NCBI RefSeq assembly: GCF_003015185.1
Contig: NZ_CP027860.1
Coordinates: forward strand, 1 to 64,000
DNA: 64,000 nucleotides
Origin: Ahniella affigens
Lineage (GTDB): Bacteria > Pseudomonadota > Gammaproteobacteria > Xanthomonadales > Ahniellaceae
Reading direction: 5' to 3'
Below are positions 23,152-32,000 of this stretch, piece by piece. A model generated the notes under the pieces. That model was not told the DNA's origin. It saw only the letters and a program-made list of their open reading frames with translations, and ran no database searches. The position numbers and the translations under genes were made by a program. The number at the start of each line of letters is the position of its first letter. The stretch's first letter is position 1.

Positions 23152-26100
23152 ATGACGATTCCACCGGCTCGCTGCGATCTCCCGAGAAGGGAGCGCATAG
23201 ATGTACTGCTGCTGACTGCGGTGAAGGACGAGCGCGACGTACTGTTGCGCGTTGAATCGGACTGGGAAGAGAGCGCTGATTCAAGCGGTTTTACCGTCCA
23301 TTTCCGTCGCGATCACGGCGGACTCCATTGGGCGCTCGCGCGTGCAGTGGACATGGGCCCGGAATTTGCCTCGAACGTATGTACAAGGCTAGTAACGGAA
23401 CTGCGACCGCGCTGCGTTGCGATGGCGGGAGTTTGCGCAGGGTGGCGCAAGGAGCTAAAGCTCGGCGATGTTGTCGTGGCTGAGCGCTTGTTTCGGTATG
23501 ACGCCGGTAAGTTGCACGCGTTTCAAGAAGGCGGTGCGCGCAAGGAGGAAGTGTTTCAGGATATACGTACCTACAACATTGACGCACGTTGGCGGCAGAA
23601 GGCCGAGGATTTCCCGAACGCTAAGTGGGCGGGAACGATCCGGTCGGCTCGACCCCAGGACTATGATGCGCAGGAATCCTGGCTCCTATTGGCACTGGAT
23701 GCCCATGCTCGTCAACTTCGTGCGCACCCTCGGGATCTTGCGGATCGTAAAGAGCGGTGTCCAGACTGGACCAAAGTTGTCGAACGCCTTGAAAAGCGCA
23801 AGCTCGTTACATTGGACGTAGCGCTTCGCCTCACTGAAGCAGGCAGGGCTCGCGTTCAGGCAGATCGAGACCGATTTCCTGACGGGCCCCCTGCAGCGCG
23901 TGCGGAGCCTGTCTCACGTGTTGCGCCAATGGCGACCGGCAGCCGCGTCGTAGAAGACGCCGAGCTATTCCCGACTTTACACCGTTTCGTGCGAAAGACG
24001 CTCGGGGTGGACATGGAAGGATCCGCGGTTGCAGCTGTGGCCGAAATCGAATCAGTAGAGCACTGCCTTGTAGTGAAGGGCGTGCAAGATCACGCTGACT
24101 CTGACAAAGACGACCGATTTCGTGAGTACGCCATTGAGGCATCTTACCGATTCCTGGTTGCCTTTCTGAGGTACAGCCTCGAGCCCGCGCGGGTTGCCTC
24201 GCCCTTCGTCGTACCGCAGTTGGGCCAGGTGAGCTTTACGGGTAGACAAGAAGAGCTTCGGGCTCTCGAGCAGACGCTTCTCGGCAACGCCACCGGGAAG
24301 ATCTGCACTATCGCGGGCTTGAGCGGATCCGGAGGTATCGGCAAGAGCGCGCTCGCTGTTCGCTTTGCGGACGTCCATCGTGCCCGCTTTCCGGACGGCG
24401 TCGTCGGTCTACGCGTGGACGGCAAGCATGTGGATGCCGTCGCACGAGAGTTCGCGCGCACCGTCGGGGAGCAGATTGACCGGGAGGATGATCGCGACGC
24501 TGCGGCGATCATGCAATCGATCTTCGCTGACCGGGCAATGCTTCTCATCTTCGACAACGCCGAGGATGCCGCTGTGCGACGGCTCGTCCCCGGAGGACGC
24601 TGCGCTGTCATCGTCACAACGCGTGATCGTGGCTTGCCGGTGGCGCTCGACGTTCCGGTGGAAGCCCGCATCGATGTGCCGCCTCTACCGGTCGACGAGG
24701 CCGTTGCATTGTTGCGTCGTTTGGTGGGTCCACGCGTTGACGCTGAGTCCAGTGCAGCGCTCCGCCTCGTAGGTGTTGTCGGGGCCATGCCGCTCGCGCT
24801 CCAGATTGTGTGCGCGACGCTGCAGATCGAGCCCTGGCGCACGCTCGAGAGCCTCGCCGAAATGCTGGAGGTCGAACGGGAGCGGTTGTCGAATCTGAAA
24901 ATTCGCGGCGACCAACACCTCGACGTCCGCGTGTCGTTCACCGCAAGCTTGCGGCTGCTACGCACCGAGGAGATCGATTTCTTTGCCTGCCTGGGTTCTT
25001 GCGCTGCGGACGGTTTCTCGCCGACCACCGCCGGCGCCGTTGCCGGGGGAAACGCGTCACGAGTCTCCGAGCGGTTGGGCTACTTGCATCGGCTATCCCT
25101 TCTCAATCGTCCTCAGAGCACGTCCGAAAGGTTCGTCCTTCATCCTTTGTTACGCGACTTCGCCCGTGAACTGGCAGTAGAGCGTGGGTTGCATGATGAC
25201 GCCGTGGAGCGCCATGCCTGCCACTTTGCCGAGTTGATTGAGGCGCTCGATCCCTGGGACTGGTTGGCCGTTTCGCGTTTTCCTGAGGAAGATATGGACG
25301 ATGCGCTCCTGGCAGCGCAATGGATTGTCAAGCGCAAGGGAGCAAGCCAACGGTTCCTGATTCGGTTGCAGCCGCTCTTGGTGCGCGGCGGCTACTGGCT
25401 CGAGGCCGTACAACTAATCACGGACGCGCTTGAGATCACCCAAGCCAGTGAAAGCAGTGATTCGGTCATCCAACTGCGGATCCAGCAGGCAAAGTTCCTT
25501 CAATTGAGAGGTGACTTCCACGGTGCCGAGGCAGCCCTTAGGCCAGTCATGGACGAGGTCGTGGCGCAGTCGCTCGCCCCGCGCCTCGAAGCGATGGCGC
25601 TTAACAGTTTGGCTGGAGTGTTGCAGCGACAGGGCAAGTTCGACGACGCGGCCGATGCGTTCAGGAGGAGCCACGAGCTACTGAAGGCGCAGGGCGACGA
25701 ACGCGGTCAGGCCATGGTCCTCAACAGTCTGGGCGGGGTGTTGCAGCGGCAGGGCAAGTTCGACGAGGCGGCCGACGCGCTGAAGCAGAGCGCCGAACTG
25801 GAGGATCGGATCGGCAATGAGCGAGGGCGTGGAATGGTCCTCAATAGCCTGGGCGGGGTGTTGCAGCGGCAGGGCAAGTTCGACGAGGCGGCCGACGCGC
25901 TGAAGCAGAGCGCCGAACTGGAGGATCGGATCGGCAATGAGCGAGGGCGTGGAATGGTCCTCAATAGCCTGGGCGGGGTGTTGCAGCGGCAGGGCAAGTT
26001 CGACGACGCGGCCGATGCGTTCCGCCGCAGCATGACCATCTCGGAGCAGCTGAAGGACGAGCGAGGCCTCGCGATGGTCCTCAACAGCCTGGGCGGGGTG

Positions 26101-27897
26101 TTGCAGCGGCAGGGCAAGTTCGACGACGCGGCCGATGCGTTCCGCCGCAGCATGACCATCTCGGAGCAACTGAAGGACGAGCGAGGCCTCGCGATGGTCC
26201 TCAACAGCCTGGGCGGGGCGTTGCAGCGTCAGGGCAAGTTCGACGACGCGGCCGATGCGTTCCGCCGCAGCATGACCATCTCGGAGCAACTGAAGGACGA
26301 GCGAGGCCTCGCGATGGTCCTCAACAGCCTGGGCGGGGTGTTGCAGCGTCAGGGCAAGTTCGACGACGCGGCCGATGCGTTCCGCCGCAGCATGACCATC
26401 TCGGAGCAACTGAAGGACGAGCGAAGCCTCGCGATGGCCCTTAACAGCCTGGGCGGGGTATTGCAGCGTCAGGGCAAGTTCGACGACGCGGCCGATGCGT
26501 TCCGCCGCAGTGTGGCCATTGGTGAGCACCTCGACGACCGGCGTCACTTAGCTATGGTCCTCAACAGCCTGGGCGGGGTATTGCAGCGTCAGGGCAAGTT
26601 CGACGACGCGGCCGATGCGTTCCGCCGGAGCATGACCATCTCGGAGCAACTGAAGGACGAGCGAGGCCTCGTGATGGTCCTCAACAGCCTGGGCGGGGTT
26701 TTGCAGCGGCAGGGCAAGTTCGACGACGCGGCCGATGCGTTCCGCCGCAGCATGACCATCTCGGAGCAACTGAAGGACGAGCTAAGCCTCGCGATGGTCC
26801 TCAACAGCCTGGGCGGGGTATTGCAGCGTCAGGGCAAGTTCGACGACGCGGCCGATGCGTTCCGCCGCAGCATGACCATCTCGGAGCAACTGAAGGACGA
26901 GCGAGGCCTCGCGATGGTCCTCAACAGCCTGGGCGGGGTGTTGCAGCGTCAGGGCAAGTTCGACGACGCGGCCGATGCGTTCCGCCGCAGCATGACCATC
27001 TCGGAGCTACTGAAGGACGAGCGAAGCCTCGCGATGGCCCTTAACAGCCTGGGCGGGGTATTGCAGCGTCAGGGCAAGTTCGGCGACGCGGCCGATGCGT
27101 TTCGCCGCAGTGTGGCCATTGGTGAGCACCTCGACGACCGGCGTCACTTAGCGATGGCCCTTAACAGCCTGGGCGGGGTATTGCAGCGTCAGGGCAAGTT
27201 TCACGAGGCGGCCGATGCGCTCAGGAGGAGCCACGAACTACTGACGACGCAGCGCGACGAGCGCGGTCAGGCGATGGTCCTCAATAGCCTAGGCGGAGTG
27301 TTGCAGAGACTGGGATCGATCGCGGAATCGGACGCCGCCTTCCGCCAGAGCATCGAAATCGGCGAGCGGCTTCGAGATAGCCGACATCTGGCAAAGGCGA
27401 GGACTGCATTCGGCAAAGCACTAGTGACGCGCGGCGTATTGAGTGCCGCAATAGAGCAACTTAAACTTGGCCTCGAGTTAGATCTTGCCGCAAGCAGCGC
27501 ACAGGGCCTCGCCATCGTCGCCCCAATCCTTGTTGACACCTTACGCAGAACCGGGGCTGTAGCCGAGGCAGCGGAGGTCATCCGACGCGCCCTGGCGGTG
27601 GCTCCGGGGCATCCAGCACTGCAGAAGCTCAGCGAGCCCGCAAGCGACAGCGGCTTGGCCCTGCAAAGCAGCGCAGCGGAGTTGACTGGTCGCATCAAGA
27701 GGTTGCTCAGCCCGCTAGGTCGTCCCCGATTCGGATTCATCACCATTGATGGCGGCACCGAGGACATCTACTTTCGCGAGCCCCCAATTCCGCCGGATAT
27801 CTATGCTCAACTCTCGCACGGTACACGCGTCGCAGCAACGGTTACCAACACCTCTCGGGGCAAGCAGGCTATCAGCCTACGGATTCTGCCCGATTGA
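23152..27897 (+). CDS. NLR-like STAND protein: phosphorylase-like, NB-ARC, TPR array, cold-shock-like end
   Basis: 1581 residues. Residues about 10-345 are a purine/uridine phosphorylase-superfamily domain (RIDVLLLTAVKDERDVLL, VAMAGVCAGWRKELKLGDVV, VDMEGSAVAAVAE, KGVQDHAD), with an inserted helical segment at about 170-265. Residues about 365-650 are NB-ARC: FTGRQEELRAL, Walker A GSGGIGKS at 392-399, Walker B MLLIFDNAED, TTRDRGLPVAL sensor. Residues about 820-1420 hold fifteen 40-residue TPR-like repeats. The last 70 (GFITIDGGTEDIYFREPP) resemble a cold-shock/OB domain. Such proteins are bacterial relatives of NLR immune receptors. The inferred model: the TPRs sense a phage product, NB-ARC oligomerises, and the phosphorylase-like domain attacks a nucleoside-type substrate. 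It is probably an autonomous defence gene beside the array. Confidence 0.85.
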   Translation: MTIPPARCDLPRRERIDVLLLTAVKDERDVLLRVESDWEESADSSGFTVHFRRDHGGLHWALARAVDMGPEFASNVCTRLVTELRPRCVAMAGVCAGWRKELKLGDVVVAERLFRYDAGKLHAFQEGGARKEEVFQDIRTYNIDARWRQKAEDFPNAKWAGTIRSARPQDYDAQESWLLLALDAHARQLRAHPRDLADRKERCPDWTKVVERLEKRKLVTLDVALRLTEAGRARVQADRDRFPDGPPAARAEPVSRVAPMATGSRVVEDAELFPTLHRFVRKTLGVDMEGSAVAAVAEIESVEHCLVVKGVQDHADSDKDDRFREYAIEASYRFLVAFLRYSLEPARVASPFVVPQLGQVSFTGRQEELRALEQTLLGNATGKICTIAGLSGSGGIGKSALAVRFADVHRARFPDGVVGLRVDGKHVDAVAREFARTVGEQIDREDDRDAAAIMQSIFADRAMLLIFDNAEDAAVRRLVPGGRCAVIVTTRDRGLPVALDVPVEARIDVPPLPVDEAVALLRRLVGPRVDAESSAALRLVGVVGAMPLALQIVCATLQIEPWRTLESLAEMLEVERERLSNLKIRGDQHLDVRVSFTASLRLLRTEEIDFFACLGSCAADGFSPTTAGAVAGGNASRVSERLGYLHRLSLLNRPQSTSERFVLHPLLRDFARELAVERGLHDDAVERHACHFAELIEALDPWDWLAVSRFPEEDMDDALLAAQWIVKRKGASQRFLIRLQPLLVRGGYWLEAVQLITDALEITQASESSDSVIQLRIQQAKFLQLRGDFHGAEAALRPVMDEVVAQSLAPRLEAMALNSLAGVLQRQGKFDDAADAFRRSHELLKAQGDERGQAMVLNSLGGVLQRQGKFDEAADALKQSAELEDRIGNERGRGMVLNSLGGVLQRQGKFDEAADALKQSAELEDRIGNERGRGMVLNSLGGVLQRQGKFDDAADAFRRSMTISEQLKDERGLAMVLNSLGGVLQRQGKFDDAADAFRRSMTISEQLKDERGLAMVLNSLGGALQRQGKFDDAADAFRRSMTISEQLKDERGLAMVLNSLGGVLQRQGKFDDAADAFRRSMTISEQLKDERSLAMALNSLGGVLQRQGKFDDAADAFRRSVAIGEHLDDRRHLAMVLNSLGGVLQRQGKFDDAADAFRRSMTISEQLKDERGLVMVLNSLGGVLQRQGKFDDAADAFRRSMTISEQLKDELSLAMVLNSLGGVLQRQGKFDDAADAFRRSMTISEQLKDERGLAMVLNSLGGVLQRQGKFDDAADAFRRSMTISELLKDERSLAMALNSLGGVLQRQGKFGDAADAFRRSVAIGEHLDDRRHLAMALNSLGGVLQRQGKFHEAADALRRSHELLTTQRDERGQAMVLNSLGGVLQRLGSIAESDAAFRQSIEIGERLRDSRHLAKARTAFGKALVTRGVLSAAIEQLKLGLELDLAASSAQGLAIVAPILVDTLRRTGAVAEAAEVIRRALAVAPGHPALQKLSEPASDSGLALQSSAAELTGRIKRLLSPLGRPRFGFITIDGGTEDIYFREPPIPPDIYAQLSHGTRVAATVTNTSRGKQAISLRILPD
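25609..27408 (+). repeat. Fifteen tandem 120 bp repeats inside the NLR-like gene
   Basis: Each unit encodes LGGVLQRQGKFDDAADAFRR plus a variable 20-residue half. Units 2 and 3 are identical over the whole 120 bp, and most of units 4-12 differ by only a few bases. Two variants of the second half alternate (SMTISEQLKDERGLAMVLNS and SVAIGEHLDDRRHLAMVLNS). Near-identity at DNA level points to recent expansion and exchange; copy number is also at risk of assembly collapse. Confidence 0.9.
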
Positions 27898-29092
27898 CTC
27901 CATCTCTCGGCAATGTTTGGTCGGACCGCCTAATACGAACTCACTGTTGTGCGAAAGCATCCCGTGTCTCGCCGTTGACATTCCTGAGTCGGCTGCGATG
28001 CATGGATCGAATGGACACACATCAATTTCCGGCCACGAAAAGCGGACACGTACTAGATCAAACTGCGAATCCCAGTGCATTGGTGCGAGTTCGCCATTAG
28101 TCTAGCTTGGCGTCGTCGGTGATCGCGAAGAACAGAGCGTTGTCGCGGCACGCCGGTTCAATAGCGAACGAGCTCACGAGTCCCTGGGAGTAAACTAGCA
28201 GCACTGCCTTGAACAGCATCGACGGCGAATGCGCGGTCGTTCCGGTCAGGTCGTTCCGATCGTGCAAGTCGAATCCTCGCAAATCCTGTGCATCAACCAG
28301 ATGGTGCATCGTATGGGAAAACGAACTAGGGAGGGTCTGAACAAGTCCATCCTGGACTTTCAGACCCACACCGAGTCCGGCACATGTCCGGACTCGGTGC
28401 TCCAGAATCAAGCACTTGCGCGCTTGATTCTGGGCAGGCCATCCATGGCCTGCGTCGCCTCTGAACTTGTTCAGAGGCTCCCTAGGTGCCAGCTGATCCT
28501 CCAGCATCACCGGCAACAGCTTAGGGTTCATATCGACATACTAGTAGCTCGCCACCGCCGACTCCTTTGCGCTTGAGCACCGAAGGAAAGCAAAATGCGG
28601 ACACGCACTTGAACAAGCTGCGAAGCCAAGGTCGTTGTTGCGTGTCCGTGGTTTGTCTCGGTGCCGCCCGAGCAATGGGCGCAATCCTTGTAGTTTGTCG
28701 CCAGCAAAGCGTTCGCAGACTCAACTCAATTGCAAAGAATGACTCAGCTGCTCGCCGCTCGCCACTCGGCTGCGTTTCGTTGCCAGAGATAAGATCAAGA
28801 AACGGGACACGCACTAGATCAAGCCATGACGCCCAGTGCGTTGGCGCGTGTCCGCCTTTGCGCCTCTGGTCGGTGTGTGTCCGCGATGGCCTTCTGGTCG
28901 GCGTATGTCCGCGATGGCCCCGTGACGAGGTTCAGCCTCGGATACCGCGCGATTTGATGATTCCCGCCAGAGCCCGCCGCGCTTGCTCAGACTTCGATGC
29001 AAAGGACTGTGTCAGCGTTGGTCCAGGCGAAAGCGGCCGGTGCCGACGGATTGCGCCGCGCGGCAGGTCGGCCCTGTTGCCGACCCGCCCAA
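27898..29092. repeat. 1.2 kb gene-free repeat field
   Basis: Contains palindromes P6 (28042-28095), P4 (28597-28648) and P5 (28804-28855); a decayed IS1182-like remnant (28097-28560, minus) interrupted by a MITE; a GTGCCGCCCGAGCAATGGGC block also found at 36060; and two copies of CTGGTCGGYGTRTGTCCGCG at 28866-28918. No intact gene is visible. Confidence 0.55.
28329..28481. mobile_element. IS5-type MITE, complete single copy
   Basis: 153 bp. Ends GGAGGGTCTGAACAAGTCC and ACTTGTTCAGAGGCTCC match the IS5 ends; target duplication CTAG on both sides (28325-28328, 28482-28485). The interior is a chain of hairpins (GAGTCCGGCACATGTCCGGACTC, AATCAAGCAC/GCGCTTGATT, GGCCATCCATGGCC). It interrupts an IS1182-like remnant, so it arrived later. 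No coding capacity; presumably moved by the IS5 transposase. Confidence 0.8.
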
Positions 29093-32000
29093 TCAATGCA
29101 CCAGACCCCACTCGCTATACGTCAGCTTGCAGCCTTTTTCAAAGTCGATGCCCGCGTGCATCAGGTCTTTGGTGTCGGCTGTTGTATCCGGAAGGTCTGC
29201 GAGTAAGTGACCCAGTTCGTGAGCGGTGATGAGGTTGACGTTGGATTCCTTGTCGTCTCCGATCCAGGCTTCCTTGCGCTCGAACTTTGTCAGTGCCACT
29301 GGGCGCCCGTATTTCATGATGTAGTAGATGTTGTAGTCGGCGCTTGCATCGTAAGCGGACGCCCGCAGTGCATCAACTTCGGCGAAACTGTTGCCGGGGG
29401 TCGGAGGGTCATCCAGAGCGCCGTCACGATCCAGATCGAAGTTCACGGTTCTACTATTCATGCTCAGGGTGAAATGCACATTCGCCTGCTTTCCCCAGAT
29501 GTCGGAATTCAAGTACTGCTGCAGCGAACTTTGGTTGGGGGCATCGGTGGGCACAAGGTTGATGTTGTTCGCGACGGTTTGGCACACGCCATTCGGGCCA
29601 GAGTCGATTGCCGTTGCACCGGCAACATCATCACCGGCCGCATTCGCCGTGTCACGGAATCCATTCGGACCTGCACCCACGCAGGCGCTGTGAGGCAAAC
29701 CCTGATGTTGTGGGATCACCGGGTCGTCGTCGCCAATTCGCGGCGTATCGCAGATGCCGTCGCCGCCGCTGTACACCGTCTCAGGAATGGCAGGCGGACC
29801 GTCCGAGCCCGGGAACAACACATCAGTGTTTGGGACTTGAGCGTCGATACGCCTATTGTTGCCACCGCGCAGGCAAAGTTGGTTGGGTACCCCGCGATTG
29901 ACGGGAATGGGCTGGGTGTCGTCGTTCTCTTCGGTGATCACATGGAGACTGACGTGCTTGTCGATTCTGTCCTTCACCATCACTTTGAAGCTTCCGAAGT
30001 TGCCGCTCAGCCCCTTCATGGATTCGATCTCGGTGTCGCCCACCGCAACGCCAGTGACGGTGAGCTCCTGTGGCGATGCTGCTGCAGTGTCAGGACTGAC
30101 CGTGGCGAAGCCGGTATTGGCGCTTCTGAACTCGACATCGGTGGCGACTTCCGTCGGGTCAATCGCCGCATCGGTCTTGTTCGTACTGCCGAGCGGAACG
30201 AACAGCCAAGGCGGCTTCGGCACATCATCGAAGCCTTCGCACGGACGTTGTTGCGAGTACTTCACTTCGACCAGCGCCACCTCGATCGTGTCCGAGGCGC
30301 CAGCACAACAGGAGCCGCAGGTGAGCGTGGCCCTCACAGTGTAGGATTGCGGACCGGTATAGGACTCGTTCGCCACTGGGCCTTCTGCTGTCTTGCCAGT
30401 TCCCAACGTCCAGGTGGTCATGGGGGTCGGACAGTTGCCGCTGGCCGTGCTCGAGAAGGCCACTGGTATCGCGCCGCCTGCTTCGGGTTGGGGCAGGAAG
30501 AGATCTGCGGTTTCGCCATTGGCGCGAATCTCGATCGCCGCTGGTTCCGTCCCCTCTCCGAATCCGGAAGGACAGCGCACCGGGCATTGGTTGTCACCAT
30601 CATTCGGTAGCGGCGGCGGCGGACCACCGCCACCCCAGCCGGCTTTCGAGATTCCTGAACCTGGGTCGCTGATGATCTGCGTCGCATCTTCGCTCACCGT
30701 GCCATGGCCCATGGGCACAAACGTGGCCAGATCGTGATCCCACTGGAAAATCGGCAGCGTTCGGCCTGGCGCCAGCCCTTCGGTATTCGGGATATGAACC
30801 TCGATCGGCGGATCGAAGCGGGTATTGGTCGGCTGGATGGTCCAGCCGATGCCGGCGAACTGGCCGGCAGTGCCCAAGGGCACCATGGGCAGACGGTCGG
30901 CATGGACGGCATTTACGACCAGCGGGCCCTCGCGGCTACCATCCGGAAAGGTCACGCTGTTGGCGCGCACGCGCATCGAGAAGCCTTCGAATCCTGGCAT
31001 GGTCAGCACGACGTCCTGGTTGCCGCCGACCGTTACCGCACGGCCGATCGACACCGGCGGCAGATAGATCGGATGCGGCAACTGATTCTGCTGGCCTTGC
31101 ACGATCGGCATCTCGAAATGCAGCGCCGGATACTCGTGCGCGACACCGCCGCGGCTGAACTGGACCAGACGGCCATCGACGAACAGATCGATCTTGCCCG
31201 GCGGCACCTGATCGGCGAACCGGAAGCTGCCATCGGCGGCACTCAATACGCTCAACGGTGTTCGGTCGATCGACAGGCGAACGCCAGCAATCGGAGTGCC
31301 ATCGTGGTCCATGACTGTGCCGCCGAGGCCGGTAGGTCCATTCGACCGCTGTAATGACATGAGCTGGAACGTGCTTGTTGCAATGTCCGTGTCGGGCACG
31401 CTTGCCCGAATCTGGATCAAGCCTGGACTCGCGCCCGTTTGCGGTCGAACCGTTGCCACGCCATGGCGATCGGTCTGCACGGCAATTGCTCGACCCTGCT
31501 CGCTGATGCTTCCCGACGTTGCCGAGCGTGCATCGAAACGGGCATCGCCATCGGTCACCTGGAAAGTGACCGTCGTGTCGGCAATCGGATTGCCGTGAGC
31601 ATCCAGTGCCTGCGCCATCAAGGCTTCGACGGGGCGACTGTCGGTGCCGACGAATTGCATGCCGGCGGTTCCATACAAGCCGAGACGCGTTGGTGCTCCG
31701 GCTTCTGCACTAGCCACAAACACCACGTCTTCGGCCATACCGTCACCACGCACGCGCAGTACATCGCTGCCGGGGCGAGCATCCTCGCCCAACGTCCACC
31801 AGACCCGCGCCAGGCCCTCAGCATCCGTCAGCAAGCTGAGATTGCGTGCCGGGTTCAAGCCATCGGGACGATTCGGCTGCGGACCCGCGCGCAGCGAACC
31901 GCTGCCGCGCAGCAGATCGATCTGCAGCGGGTGGTCGGGCAAGGGCTCGCCTTCGGCATTGAGCGCTTGAATCTCCAAAGCGCGCGGCAATTCGGTGCCG

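Noticed and set aside
25678-26769. Minus-strand coding frames over the TPR array
   Set aside because: They are antisense frames kept open by the 120 bp periodicity of the NLR-like gene and have repetitive, unnatural composition.
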